Shown here piece after piece: positions 42,992 through 52,813 of a stretch of DNA of 64,000 bases. The notes under the pieces are model-generated. The model saw nothing but the letters and a program-made list of their open reading frames with translations, made no database searches and was not told the origin of the DNA. How positions within the stretch are numbered: the first letter of the stretch is position 1; each line of letters starts with the position of its first letter. The stretch comes from Halorubrum rutilum. Lineage in GTDB: Archaea > Halobacteriota > Halobacteria > Halobacteriales > Haloferacaceae. The stretch covers positions 1 through 64,000 of the forward strand of contig NZ_JANHDN010000002.1 of assembly GCF_024494565.1 (NCBI RefSeq), written 5' to 3'. Made by a program: the position numbers and the translations under genes.

Positions 42992-43824
42992 ACGTCGTCA
43001 CCCCCGAGGTACGCCTCGATCACGCGCTCGTCCGATTGCACGTCCGCCGGGGACCCCGTCGTCAGGACCTCGCCCCGGTGCATGACGATCACGCGCTCGC
43101 AGTTGTCCATGATGAGGTCGATGTCGTGTTCGATGAGGAGGAACGAGTAGCCGTCGTCGACGAGATCCTCGATCCGACCCAGGATCTTCCGTTCGAGGGT
43201 CGGATTCACGCCGGCGAGCGGCTCGTCGAGGAGCACGATGTCCGGATCGGTCAGCAGCACGCGGGCGATTTCGAGGAGCTTCCGCTGGCCGCCCGAGAGG
43301 CTGCCGGCGGGCTCGTCGAGGAGGTGGTCGATCTCGAAGAACGCGGCGATCTCGCGGGCGCGGTCTCGGACCGCCAGCTCCTCCTCGGCGAACCGGTCGC
43401 CCCGGGTCCACGCGCCGCGGAGCCGCTCGCCGTGCTGGTGCATCGGAGCGAGCAACAGGTTCTCGAACACGGTCATCTCCGCCAGTTCGCGGGGGATCTG
43501 GAAGGTCCGGACCATGCCCTGCTGTGCGACCGCCGGCGGCCCGTCGCCGGTGACGTCCGCGTCGTAGAGCCGGACCCGGCCCTGGTCCGGCTCGTGAAAG
43601 CCCGTGAGACAGTCGAAGAGGGTCGTCTTCCCGGCCCCGTTCGGACCGATGAGGCCGGTGATCCCGGGATCGACGGTCAGATCGACCCCGTCGAGCGCGG
43701 TGATGCCGCCGAACCGTTTAGTGAGGTTCTCGACCCGGAGGATCGGGTCGCGGTCGTCTCCGACCGCCGGGCTCTCCGTCGGCGTCGCGTCGGTCGTCGG
43801 TGTCGGTGTGTTCCCTTCAGTCAT
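42988..43824 (-). CDS. livG: Branched-chain-type ABC transporter ATPase LivG
   Basis: A 278-aa ATPase with Walker A GPNGAGKTT (60-68), signature LSGGQRKLLEIAR and Walker B VLLDEPLAGVNP, then the LivG-type C-terminus (VIEAYLGG). The first 25 residues are a Thr/Pro-rich extension. Overlaps livM and livF. A LivG/LivF pair is diagnostic for the HAAT (Liv) transporter family. Confidence 0.92.
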   Translation of the reverse strand: MTEGNTPTPTTDATPTESPAVGDDRDPILRVENLTKRFGGITALDGVDLTVDPGITGLIGPNGAGKTTLFDCLTGFHEPDQGRVRLYDADVTGDGPPAVAQQGMVRTFQIPRELAEMTVFENLLLAPMHQHGERLRGAWTRGDRFAEEELAVRDRAREIAAFFEIDHLLDEPAGSLSGGQRKLLEIARVLLTDPDIVLLDEPLAGVNPTLERKILGRIEDLVDDGYSFLLIEHDIDLIMDNCERVIVMHRGEVLTTGSPADVQSDERVIEAYLGGDDV

Positions 43825-45076
43825 CGTCGGTCCCTCCGGAGGCGTCCCACGACGGGAGCGGGACGTCGTACTCCTGTTCGCCGAGGAGCCCCTCGGGGCG
43901 GTAGTACAGGATAACCATCAGCACGACGCCGATCAGCATGAGCCGGGCCGCCGCGAGCTGGATTGAGTACTGCGACGGGACGTCGATGAACCGCGTCCCG
44001 TTGCGGACGCCCCAGAAGAACGCGGTGCCCAGGATCACGCCCTTGTTGTTGGCGGTGCCGCCGACGATGACGGCGGTGAAGGCGTAGAACGTGATCGTCG
44101 CGGCGAACTGGTCCGGGGCGATGAACCCGATGTTGACCGCCCACAGCGCCCCCGCGGCCCCCGCGAGCGCCGACCCGAGCATCAGCGCCTGGATCTTGTA
44201 CCGGAACGTCTCCTTGCCGAGCGCCCTGGGGACGTCCTCGTCCTCGCGGACCGCTCGCAGGACCCTGCCGTACGGGCTGTTGATCGTCCGTTCCACGAGC
44301 CAGTACCCCCCGGCGAGCGCCGCGACCGACAGCAGGAGGACGAACCGGTCGTAATCCATCCCGCCCTCCGGACCGGCCGTCGGGTCGAACAGCCAGAGCG
44401 CGTTCCGGGTGAGCGCGACCGTGCCGCCGTCGAGCGTCGGGAGGACGAAGTACCAGACAGCGACGAGCGGGACGAGGACGGCGAGGACGAGCCTCCCGCG
44501 GCGACCCCGTCGTCGGAACGCCCCCGCGAGCCAGTACCCGAAGAGGGCGAACGCGGCGAGCGACAGGGCGCCGAAGACGGCCATGTTCAGCGTGAACTCG
44601 CCGAGGCCGACGGGGAAGACGTCGCGGAGCGGCGCGTGAACGGTGTTGATGCCGAACGGGCCGTTGAACAGCCACTCCTCGTCGTTCACGACGGTCGTGA
44701 GGATTGTGGCGATCCCGAGCGCGGTGATCGCGAGGTAGTCCTCGCGGAGCCGCAGCGTGGGGACCCCGACCGCGAGCGAGACGAGCGCCGCCGCGGCCAT
44801 CCCGCCGAGCACGCCGAGCGCCCAGCCGAGGAAGCCGCCGAGCGGGCCGAGCGCGCCGAACAGCTCCGGGAGCGCGAACCCGCCGATCCCGGCGTATCCG
44901 GCGGGGCCGGCGGGCATCGTCAGGACCACGGTCACGTAGGCGCCGATCATGAAGTACGCGACGTGGCCGAAGTCGATGAGGCCGGTGAACCCGAACTTGA
45001 GGTTCAGCCCGATGCCGAACAGGCCGTAGATCGCGACGAACGTCAGGAGCGTGATGAGGAAGTCGGCGACCGCCAT
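43817..45076 (-). CDS. livM: Branched-chain-type ABC permease LivM
   Basis: A 419-aa inner-membrane permease with about 10 hydrophobic segments and the LivM pattern GLNLKFGFTGLIDFGHVAYF, RLREDYLAITALGIA and AVREDEDVPRALGKETFRYK. About 100 residues longer than E. coli LivM because of an Arg-rich loop and an extra segment (about 180-255). Overlaps livG; its start overlaps the livH stop. The substrate is set by the binding protein. Confidence 0.9.
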   Translation of the reverse strand: MAVADFLITLLTFVAIYGLFGIGLNLKFGFTGLIDFGHVAYFMIGAYVTVVLTMPAGPAGYAGIGGFALPELFGALGPLGGFLGWALGVLGGMAAAALVSLAVGVPTLRLREDYLAITALGIATILTTVVNDEEWLFNGPFGINTVHAPLRDVFPVGLGEFTLNMAVFGALSLAAFALFGYWLAGAFRRRGRRGRLVLAVLVPLVAVWYFVLPTLDGGTVALTRNALWLFDPTAGPEGGMDYDRFVLLLSVAALAGGYWLVERTINSPYGRVLRAVREDEDVPRALGKETFRYKIQALMLGSALAGAAGALWAVNIGFIAPDQFAATITFYAFTAVIVGGTANNKGVILGTAFFWGVRNGTRFIDVPSQYSIQLAAARLMLIGVVLMVILYYRPEGLLGEQEYDVPLPSWDASGGTDDD

Positions 45077-46275
45077 CAGACGTCACCCCAGATGCCCTCG
45101 GGTCTGACGAGCAGGACGCCGATCAGGATGACGAACGCGATCGCCACCCGGTACGTCGAGGAGCCGGCCGGCAGCAGGTAGACGCCGACGTCCATGCTCA
45201 GGCCGATGATCATCGCGCCGGCGACGGCCCCGTACGGGGAGGAGATCCCGCCGAGGATCACGGCCGCGAAGATCGGCAGCAGGAGCGCGAACCCCATGTT
45301 CGGCGTGAGGTTCGTCGCGAACCATCCGGTGAGGATCCCGGCGAGCGCGGCGAGCATCGCGGCGACGACCCAGACGACGAGCTGCACCCTGTCGGCGTCG
45401 ACGCCGCGGACCTCCGCGAGGTCCGTGTTGTCCGCGGTCGCCCGCATCGCGCGGCCGAGGTCGGTCGTCTTCAGAAGCACGTTCAGGACGAACATCGCCG
45501 CGACGACCACCGCCAGTATCGTGACGTGCTTGACGTTCAGGCCGACGCGGGTGCCGAGGAGGTAATCGGTCCCCTGCGGGCCGAGTCGGACGACCGCGCC
45601 GACGACGAGGAGGGTGGCGACGCTCCCGGCGGCGGCCAGGATCCGCGGCGGGACGAGGTGGACCGCGGTGAAGTCGTCGTCCTCGCTGGAGAGCGCGAAG
45701 GTCGCGTAGCCGACGGCGACGGCGGCGAGCAGCCCGGCGACGACGAGCCACCACGGGTACCCCCACTCGCCGGTCGTGACGAGCTCGCCGGCCCGCCGCT
45801 GGGTCGTGACGACGGTGACGCCGCCCCGCGTGAGCAGGAAGTCGAAGTCGGTCGTGACGACGCTCTGCGTCTGATACTGGATGTTCTTCGACCCGACGAG
45901 GAACAGCACGGCGTTCCGCAGCACGAGCGCGAGCCCGAGCGAGACGATCACCATCGTGATCAGGTCCGCGTCCCTGCGTCGGAACTTCCGGAAGATCGCC
46001 AGCTCGTACGCGGCGCCGAGGCCGCCCGCCAGCGCGACTCCGAGGACCGCGGCGAGCGGGAGCGGCACGGAGCCGAACGCCGGGAGGAACGGGATCGCCG
46101 CGGGGTTGTTGAAGACGAGCGCGAGGTACGCGCCGACGGTGATCATGTCGCCGTGGGCGAAGTTCGGGACCTCCGCGATGTCGTAGATCAGCGAGAGCCC
46201 CAGCGCCCCGCCGGCGATCACGGCGCCGGTTATCAGCCCCTGTGCCGTCGCGTCCAGCAGGCCCGCGCTAACCAT
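45076..46275 (-). CDS. livH: Branched-chain-type ABC permease LivH
   Basis: A 399-aa permease with LivH motifs: DIAEVPNFAHGDMITVGAYLAL (in pieces AEVPNFAHGDM and GAYLALVF), RATADNTDLAEVRGVDADRV and FAAVILGGISSPYGA. It is about 100 residues longer than usual, with an extra two-helix stretch (about 130-220). The ATG at 46275 is used; a GTG at 46284 is possible. Follows the MFS gene with a 51-nt gap. Confidence 0.9.
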   Translation of the reverse strand: MVSAGLLDATAQGLITGAVIAGGALGLSLIYDIAEVPNFAHGDMITVGAYLALVFNNPAAIPFLPAFGSVPLPLAAVLGVALAGGLGAAYELAIFRKFRRRDADLITMVIVSLGLALVLRNAVLFLVGSKNIQYQTQSVVTTDFDFLLTRGGVTVVTTQRRAGELVTTGEWGYPWWLVVAGLLAAVAVGYATFALSSEDDDFTAVHLVPPRILAAAGSVATLLVVGAVVRLGPQGTDYLLGTRVGLNVKHVTILAVVVAAMFVLNVLLKTTDLGRAMRATADNTDLAEVRGVDADRVQLVVWVVAAMLAALAGILTGWFATNLTPNMGFALLLPIFAAVILGGISSPYGAVAGAMIIGLSMDVGVYLLPAGSSTYRVAIAFVILIGVLLVRPEGIWGDV

Positions 46276-46326
46276 GGCGGGCACCTCCGCGGGCGGGACG
46301 GGTCCGGCGTGAGAGCGAGCGTCGCG

Positions 46327-47478
46327 TCATCGGCGCGCTCGCGCGATGAGGACCGCCGAGCCGACCGCGAGCGCGTTCAGTCCGACGAGCAGCGCGAACG
46401 CGCCCTCGTACCCGCCCGTGGCGTCCCGGATGGACCCCGTGACGGCCGGTAACGCGAGCGCGACGAGGTTGCCGATCGCGATGACCGTCGCCAGCGCGCT
46501 GCCCTCCGCGGCGGTCGCGCCGGCGGCGACGTTGTATATCGCGCCGAACGGGAGCGACACCGCCAGCATGACGAGCACCGGCAGCCCGACGCGGAGCGGG
46601 CCCGACGGCGCCGCGGCGAGCGCCCCGAACCCGAGCGCGGCGACCGTCGACGCGCCCGCGATGACCCTCGGATCGGTGACGGGGAGGCCGACGACGGCGC
46701 TCCCGCCGGCCGCCCGGCCGAGGGTCGCGACGCCGAGCACGAGCGCGTTCAGCGGCCCGCCGATCCCGACGTCCTCGAAGTACGCGGTGACGAACGCCGA
46801 CAGCGTCAGGTACGACCCGATGGCGGCGACGTAGCAGAGCGACGCGAGGAGCACGACCCGGTCCGTCAGCGCCGACGCGTCGGCGGCGCCGGAGGCCGCG
46901 TTCGGCGGGGCGGTCAGTCGGTCGGATCGGTTCCGGTACAGCGCGCCGACGGCGGGGACCGCGCCGAGCGCGCCGAGCGCGTGGATCCCGATCCCGTTCG
47001 TCGCGGCCGCGAGCCGGGGCGCGATCAGGAAGCCGAACGCCCCGCCGAGCGTCAGCATCCCGCCGTAGACGCCCTGCTGCCGGCTCGCGGCGTCGCCGTC
47101 GTAGAGGCGGGCGACGTGCGTGGCGCCGACGCTGAGGACCAGCCCGGCCCCGAGCCCCCACAGGAACCGGAGGCCGAGCGCCGCCGGGAACGTCGGGGCG
47201 AAGTCCACGGTCGAGGCGAGCGCCGCCTGAGCGACCGTCGCGGCGATCAACAGCCGGGTCGTCGCGGTCCGCTTCACGAGCCTGCTGGCCGGCCACTGCA
47301 CTAGGACGAACGGGAGCAGCGTCGCCGAGAGCATGAGGCCGAACGAGGCGTAGCCGATCTCGTACCGGCCCAGGTAGAACTCCGGAACGCCGGCGTACCC
47401 GAACATGACGTAGCCCACGCTCACGACGGCGAGGTGGGGCGCGACGCGCAGGCCGAGCGGGGGGTCGGTTCGGGTCAT
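46327..47478 (-). CDS. MFS transporter
   Basis: A 383-aa major-facilitator protein with 11-12 hydrophobic segments; GLRFLWGLGAGLVLSVGATHVARL between helices 3 and 4 and QQGVYGGMLTLGGAFGFLIAP follow the MFS pattern. The start overlaps the hydantoinase B stop (ATGA), so it is in the array. It may import or export the substrate or product of the cyclic-amide hydrolase. Specificity unknown. Confidence 0.85.
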   Translation of the reverse strand: MTRTDPPLGLRVAPHLAVVSVGYVMFGYAGVPEFYLGRYEIGYASFGLMLSATLLPFVLVQWPASRLVKRTATTRLLIAATVAQAALASTVDFAPTFPAALGLRFLWGLGAGLVLSVGATHVARLYDGDAASRQQGVYGGMLTLGGAFGFLIAPRLAAATNGIGIHALGALGAVPAVGALYRNRSDRLTAPPNAASGAADASALTDRVVLLASLCYVAAIGSYLTLSAFVTAYFEDVGIGGPLNALVLGVATLGRAAGGSAVVGLPVTDPRVIAGASTVAALGFGALAAAPSGPLRVGLPVLVMLAVSLPFGAIYNVAAGATAAEGSALATVIAIGNLVALALPAVTGSIRDATGGYEGAFALLVGLNALAVGSAVLIARARR

Positions 47479-49220
47479 TCATCCGGTCGCTCACCCTCCT
47501 TCTCGGGGTCGGGTCCCGACCCGAGGACCTCGTCGATCGCGTCGTCGCCGTACGCCGCTCTGGCCCGCTCGACCGAGAGCTTCCCCGCGCGCAGGTCGCG
47601 CTCGATCGCGGCCGTCGACCGGGCGGCCGGGTCGCCGTACCCGCCGGCCCCGGGCGTCCGGATGCTCACCGTCGTCCCCGGCGGCAGCGCGTGCGTGGAC
47701 TTCTGCGGGAGGCGCGCTGCGTCGCCGTCGGGGTCGATCCGGACCGCGCTCCCGGACTCGCCGTCGCCGCCGCCGAACAGCCCGTACGGCCGGTGGGTCT
47801 GTCGGTCGGCGAGGAGGCTGAACGTCGCCGTGTGGTCCCTGACGGTGATGTCGCGGCGCAGCCCGAGCCCGCCGCGGAACTCGCCCGCGCCGCCCGAGTC
47901 CTCCCGGAGCTCGTAGCGCGCGACGCGCAGCGGGTACGCCGTTTCGAGCACCTCCGCGGGCGTGTTCATCGTGTTCGACATGTGGACGTGCACGCCGTCC
48001 AGCCCGTCCTTCCCGGCGCGGCCGCCGAACCCGCCGCCCTGGGTCTCGTAGAACGCGTACGGCTCGTCCGACCGCGGGTCCCGCCCGCCGAACGTGACGT
48101 TGTTCATCGTCCCCTGCGAGCCCGCGACGACCCGCTCGGGGACGACCTCGGCGAACGCCCCGAGCACGACGTCCGTCACGCGCTGCGACGTCTCCAAGTT
48201 CCCGCCGACGACGGCCGCGGGCGGGTCCGGGTTCACGAGGCTCCCCTCGGGGGCGTCGATCGTGACCGGACGGTAGCAGCCGTGGTTCGGCGGGATCTCC
48301 GGATCGGTCACGCAGCGAACGGCGTAGTAGGTCGCCGACGCGGTCACGGCGAACACCGCGTTGACCGGGCCGGCGGTCTGGTCCGCGGTCCCGGCGAAGT
48401 CGACGCGGACCTCGTCGCCGTCGACCGTCAGCGCGACCTCGATCGGGAGGTCGACGGTCCCGGCGCCGTCGTCGTCGAGCACGTCTGCGAACGAGTACGT
48501 CCCGTCGGGCAGCGACTCGATCTCCGACCGCATCCGGCGCTCGGAGTAGTCTTTGATCTCCTCCAGCGCGACCGTCAGCTCGTCGGCCCCGTACCGCTCG
48601 GCGAGCTCGGAGAACCGCCGGCGGCCGGTCTCGTTCGCGGCCTCCTGCGCGCGGAGGTCGCCCCGGCGCTCGTCGGGCGTCCGGACGTTCGAGAGGACCA
48701 TCTCGAAGACGGCCTCGTTCGGTTCGCCCGCCTCGAAGAGCTTCACCGGCGGGATCCGGAGCCCCTCCTGGTAGATCTCGGTCGAGTCCGCGGAGACGCT
48801 CCCGGCGCGTGACCCGCCGACGTCCGCGTGGTGCGCGCGGTTCGCGGTGAACGCGACGAGCTCGCCGTCGTGGTACACCGGCGTGACGAGCGTGAGGTCC
48901 GGGAGGTGCGCCCCGCCGTAGAACGGGTCGTTGAGCAGTATCGCGTCGCCGGGGTCCAGCGACTCGCGCGGGAACCGGTCGACCGCGGCCCGGACGGAGA
49001 ACGGCATGGAGCCGAGGTGGACGGGCATGTTCTCCGCCTGGGCGACCATCTCGGCGTCCGCGTCGAACAGGGCGCACGAGCAGTCGCGGCGCTCCTTGAT
49101 GTTCGGCGAGTACCCCGTGCGGATCAGGTTCGCGTTCATCTCCTCGCAGACGGCCGCGGCCGCGTTCCGCGTCACTTCGAGGGTCACGGGGTCGACGTCC
49201 GGGTCCGTCTCGTCGCTCAT
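47475..49220 (-). CDS. hyuB: Hydantoinase B / oxoprolinase subunit
   Basis: A 581-aa HyuB-family subunit: N-terminal VTLEVTRNAAAAVCEEMNANLIRTGYS-type start, then DPFYGGAHLPDLTLVTPVYH with metal-site histidines, FTANRAHHADVGGS, and ETQGGGFGGRAGKDGLDGVHVHMSNTMN. It pairs with HyuA to hydrolyse hydantoins or 5-oxoproline using ATP. Overlaps hyuA by four bases and MFS by four, so it is central to the array. Confidence 0.92.
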   Translation of the reverse strand: MSDETDPDVDPVTLEVTRNAAAAVCEEMNANLIRTGYSPNIKERRDCSCALFDADAEMVAQAENMPVHLGSMPFSVRAAVDRFPRESLDPGDAILLNDPFYGGAHLPDLTLVTPVYHDGELVAFTANRAHHADVGGSRAGSVSADSTEIYQEGLRIPPVKLFEAGEPNEAVFEMVLSNVRTPDERRGDLRAQEAANETGRRRFSELAERYGADELTVALEEIKDYSERRMRSEIESLPDGTYSFADVLDDDGAGTVDLPIEVALTVDGDEVRVDFAGTADQTAGPVNAVFAVTASATYYAVRCVTDPEIPPNHGCYRPVTIDAPEGSLVNPDPPAAVVGGNLETSQRVTDVVLGAFAEVVPERVVAGSQGTMNNVTFGGRDPRSDEPYAFYETQGGGFGGRAGKDGLDGVHVHMSNTMNTPAEVLETAYPLRVARYELREDSGGAGEFRGGLGLRRDITVRDHTATFSLLADRQTHRPYGLFGGGDGESGSAVRIDPDGDAARLPQKSTHALPPGTTVSIRTPGAGGYGDPAARSTAAIERDLRAGKLSVERARAAYGDDAIDEVLGSGPDPEKEGERPDE

Positions 49221-51268
49221 GGGTCGACCTCCACGACGAGGGTGCCGTACTCGTCCACCGCGACCGTCTGGCCGGGGCGGACGACGACCGTGCTCTCCGC
49301 GCCCTCGACGATCGCCGGCCCGGCGAACTCGGCGTCGGTGGGGAGCCGCTCCCGCCGGTAGACGCGCGTGTCGCGCACGTCCCCGTCGAAGTGCACCGGC
49401 CGCTCCTCCGCGACCGCGCCGGCGACGTCCCCTTCGACCGCGTCCTGTCGGAGGTCCGGCGTCTCGACGACGCCGCGGGCGCGGGTGCGGAGCGTGACCA
49501 GCTCGACCGGTTCGTCGTCGTAGGCGTGGCCGTACCGCTGGCGATGTCTGTCGTGGAACCGGTCGCGGATCGCCGCCTTGGTCCCCGAGTCGATCGGTCC
49601 TTCCGGGACCGGGACGGACAGCTCGAAGGACTGCCCGGCGTACCGCAGGTCGACCGACCGCTCGAACTGCGTCTGCGACGCGTCCAGGCCCTCCGCTTCC
49701 AGCTGCTCGCGGCCGCGCGAGACGAACTCGTCGAAGGTCTCCCGGAGGTCGCTCGGGTCGACCGCCTCCCAGCTCCGGACGCGGGAGGTGCTGTAGTCGT
49801 AGAGGACGTCGCTGATCAGCAGCCCGAGCGCCGAGAGCACGCCGGCGGTCCGCGGGACGAGCACCCGCGGGACGTCGAGCTCGGCCGCGAGCGCCGTCGC
49901 GTGAAGCGGCCCGGCCCCGCCGAAGGCGACGAGCCCGAAGTCGCGCGGGTCGTGGCCGCGCTCGACCGACACCACGCGCAGGGCGCGCTCCATGCTCGCG
50001 TTCGCGACGTCGAGCACCCCCTGCGCGGCGGCCTCGACCGACGTGTCGAGCGGGTCGGCGAGCTCCCGCTCGAAGATCGCCTCGACCCGGTCGACGTCGA
50101 CCGACAGCTCGTCCGTGAGGAACGCGTCCGGGTTCAGGCGGCCCAACAGGAGCTGCGCGTCGGTGATCGTCGGGCGCGTCCCGCCGCGGCCGTAGCAGAT
50201 CGGCCCCGGCTCGGCGCCCGCGGACCGCGGCCCGACGCGGAGCGCGTCGCCGTCGTCGATCCACGCGATCGACCCGCCGCCGGCGCCGACGGTGTGGACG
50301 TCGATCATCGGCACGTTCACCGGGTACTCCCCGACCTCGACGTCGGTGGCGACCATCGGGTCGCCGCCCTCGACGAGCGAGACGTCGCACGACGTGCCGC
50401 CCATGTCCATCGTGATGAGGTCCTCGACGCCGGCCAGCCCGGCGACGTAGCTCGCGCCCTGCACGCCGGCCGCCGGGCCCGAGAGCAGCGTGTTCACCGG
50501 GCGGGTCCGCGCGACGTCCGCGGTGATGATCCCGCCGTTCGACTGCATGATCTCGAGGTCGGGGCGGACCCCGAGGTCGGCGATCTCGGCCTCCAGGTTC
50601 CCGAGGTACCGGTCCATCACCGGTTTCAGCGCCGCGTTGAGCGCCGTCGTCAGCGTGCGCTCGTACTCGCGGATCTCGGGCAACACGTCGCTCGAAAGCG
50701 AGACCGACGCCTCGACGCCCTCGGACTCCAGGATCTCCCGGACGCGGCGCTCGTGGGCGTCGTTCTCGTACGCGAAGAGGAGGCTGACCGCGACGCTCGA
50801 CACGTCCGCCGCCGCGAGCCGCTCCGCCACGTCGCGGACGGCGGCCTCGTCGAGCGGGGTCGAGACGTCGCCCCGCTCGTCCATCCGCTCCGGGACCTCG
50901 TACCGGCGGTGTCGCGGCACGACGGTCGGGGGCTTCTCCGTCTGGAAGTCGTAGATGTCGGGGCGCGCCTGCCGCCCGATCTCGAGGGCGTCGCGGAACC
51001 CCTCGGTCGTGACCAGCGCGGTCTCCGCCCAGTCGCCCTCCAGCACCGCGTTCGTCGCGACCGTCGTCCCGTGCGCGAAGAACCCGACGTCGTCGAATCG
51101 GATCCCGGTCGCCTCCCGCGTCTGTTCGAGTCCCTCCGTCACGCCGACCTCGGGCGCGTCGGGCGTCGACGATGTCTTCGTGACGTCGAGCGTCCCGTCC
51201 GTGACCGTGACGAGGTCGGTGAACGTGCCGCCGATGTCGACGCCGACGCGGGCGCCGTCGCTACTCAT
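49217..51268 (-). CDS. hyuA: Hydantoinase A / oxoprolinase subunit
   Basis: A 683-aa subunit of the HyuA/oxoprolinase ATPase family: phosphate-1 loop VDIGGTFTDLV (9-19), AHGTTVATNAVLEG, DMGGTSCDVSLVEGG, GAGGGSIAWID, and the C-terminal GPAIVEGAESTVVVRPGQ. With HyuB it should cleave a cyclic imide or amide (N-methylhydantoin, hydantoin or 5-oxoproline) in an ATP-dependent way. The 163-nt gap upstream contains a tandem 31-bp repeat. Acetone carboxylase-like enzymes share this fold and are the main alternative. Confidence 0.92.
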   Translation of the reverse strand: MSSDGARVGVDIGGTFTDLVTVTDGTLDVTKTSSTPDAPEVGVTEGLEQTREATGIRFDDVGFFAHGTTVATNAVLEGDWAETALVTTEGFRDALEIGRQARPDIYDFQTEKPPTVVPRHRRYEVPERMDERGDVSTPLDEAAVRDVAERLAAADVSSVAVSLLFAYENDAHERRVREILESEGVEASVSLSSDVLPEIREYERTLTTALNAALKPVMDRYLGNLEAEIADLGVRPDLEIMQSNGGIITADVARTRPVNTLLSGPAAGVQGASYVAGLAGVEDLITMDMGGTSCDVSLVEGGDPMVATDVEVGEYPVNVPMIDVHTVGAGGGSIAWIDDGDALRVGPRSAGAEPGPICYGRGGTRPTITDAQLLLGRLNPDAFLTDELSVDVDRVEAIFERELADPLDTSVEAAAQGVLDVANASMERALRVVSVERGHDPRDFGLVAFGGAGPLHATALAAELDVPRVLVPRTAGVLSALGLLISDVLYDYSTSRVRSWEAVDPSDLRETFDEFVSRGREQLEAEGLDASQTQFERSVDLRYAGQSFELSVPVPEGPIDSGTKAAIRDRFHDRHRQRYGHAYDDEPVELVTLRTRARGVVETPDLRQDAVEGDVAGAVAEERPVHFDGDVRDTRVYRRERLPTDAEFAGPAIVEGAESTVVVRPGQTVAVDEYGTLVVEVDP

Positions 51269-51327
51269 CGGTCCTCCCGCCGCGGGAGAGTCGATGCGCG
51301 CGTCGCCTGTGGCCGCGGGTCGTTCCG

Positions 51328-51389
51328 GTGTGGCTGCGAATCATGTGTGAGTGTGGGAGTGTGGCTGCGAATCATGTGTGAGTGTGAGA
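51328..51389. repeat. 31-bp tandem repeat between livK and hyuA
   Basis: GTGTGGCTGCGAATCATGTG then TGAGTGTG(G/A)GA, at 51328-51358 and 51359-51389, one mismatch. It ends 60 nt upstream of hyuA and includes TGTGAG words that resemble the operator motif at the array promoter. Confidence 0.85.
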
Positions 51390-51431
51390 GCGCTCGGGCG
51401 TCCCGTAACGCGGCTACGGGGCCCGAAACCG

Positions 51432-52787
51432 TCAGATCAGCTCGCCGGCCGGGACCGTCTCCTGGTCGACGAACTCGCCGTCCTCGACCCGGACGATGAC
51501 CATGTCGCTGGCGACGTCGCCGTTCTCGTCGTAGTTCACCTGGCCGCTCGGCCCCGAGTAGTCGATCGCCGTGCCGTCGTCGATCAGGTCGAACCCGTCG
51601 CCGACCTCGGCGTAGCTCACGGTTTCGCCGTCGGGGTTCGAGACCGGCCGCATGCTCTCCTTGACCGCGTTCGGATCGGTCGTGCCGGCGTGGTGGACCG
51701 CGAGGGCGTACGAGACGAGCGCGTCGTACGAGTTCCACGAGTACGGCGAGAACAGGTCGGCGTCCGGGTACGCGTCGGCGTAGTCCGACTCGAAGCTGCT
51801 CGTCGCGTCGCCGGTCGGCGGGAGCGTCCGCACGCCGTACATCCCGTCGAGGATCTCCGCGCCGACGTTGTTGAGGAAGTCCTGCGAGAGGAGGCTGGTG
51901 TGGAGCACCCAGTTGCCGCCGTACCCCTCCTCGTTCCACTGGTTCAGGATCGTGGTGCCGCTCTCCGGGTAGCCGGCGTACGCGATGAACTCCGGGTCGT
52001 CGGCGTACAGCTCGGACAGCGCCTGCTGGTACGACGACTGCCCGGACTCGTAGCCGACCGTGGCCGTCGTCGTCCCGCCGAACGTCTCCTCGAACGTGTC
52101 CGCGAGCGCCGCCCCGAAGTCGTTGTTAATGTAGAGGACGGCCGCGGAGTCCGCGCCGTCGTCCTCGATGATCTGCGCCATGACCTGCGCGATGAACCGG
52201 TCGTTCGTCCGCGTCCGGAACACGAGGTCGTCGTCCTCCAGCGTGCTGATCGTCGGCGACGACGACGCGGACGTGATGTGCAGGACGTCGTTCGGGATCG
52301 TCACCGACTGCGCGATGCTGATCGTCACGCCGCTCGACACCGCCCCGATCAGCGCCGGCACGCCCTGCGTGTTCACGAGGGAGTTCGCCGCGTTGACGCC
52401 CGCGGTCGAGCTCGTCTCGGAGTCCTCGTCGAACAGCTCGATCTCCCGTCCGAGCGGTCCGCCGGCCGCGTTGATGTCCTCCTGCGCCATCCGCAGGCCG
52501 TTCAGCATCGGCTGGCCGAAGTCGCTGAGGTCGCCGCTGAACGGGATCACGACGCCGACGCCGATCGGCTCGCCGCCGGACGATCCGCCGTCGTCGCCGT
52601 CCTCGGAGTCGGAACCGTCGCCCGAGTCGGAGCCGTCGGAGCCGTCGGACGACCCGCCGTCGCCGCCGTCGCCCTGGAGCTCCTCCTGACTGCTACACCC
52701 CGCCAGGGCGGCCGCGCCCGCCGCGCCGCTCAGGCGGAGGAACCGACGCCGCTCGATCCGGTCCGCGAACGTGGTATCATTCGGCAT
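51432..52787 (-). CDS. livK: Branched-chain-type solute-binding Tat lipoprotein
   Basis: A 451-aa type-I periplasmic-binding (LivJ/K-like) protein. N-terminal twin-arginine signal (RRRFLRLSGAAGAAALAGC) with lipobox Cys and an acidic Ser/Asp-Gly linker (about 36-70), then the ligand-binding fold (GVGVVIPFSGDLSDFGQPML, LIGAVSSGVTISIAQSV). First gene of the array leading to hyuA, hyuB, MFS, livH, M, G, F; a leaderless start at MPNDTT is supported by TATA at 52814-52823. Confidence 0.92.
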   Translation of the reverse strand: MPNDTTFADRIERRRFLRLSGAAGAAALAGCSSQEELQGDGGDGGSSDGSDGSDSGDGSDSEDGDDGGSSGGEPIGVGVVIPFSGDLSDFGQPMLNGLRMAQEDINAAGGPLGREIELFDEDSETSSTAGVNAANSLVNTQGVPALIGAVSSGVTISIAQSVTIPNDVLHITSASSSPTISTLEDDDLVFRTRTNDRFIAQVMAQIIEDDGADSAAVLYINNDFGAALADTFEETFGGTTTATVGYESGQSSYQQALSELYADDPEFIAYAGYPESGTTILNQWNEEGYGGNWVLHTSLLSQDFLNNVGAEILDGMYGVRTLPPTGDATSSFESDYADAYPDADLFSPYSWNSYDALVSYALAVHHAGTTDPNAVKESMRPVSNPDGETVSYAEVGDGFDLIDDGTAIDYSGPSGQVNYDENGDVASDMVIVRVEDGEFVDQETVPAGELI

Positions 52788-52813
52788 GGTTACGGGTGGC
52801 ATATGTATCTCGG

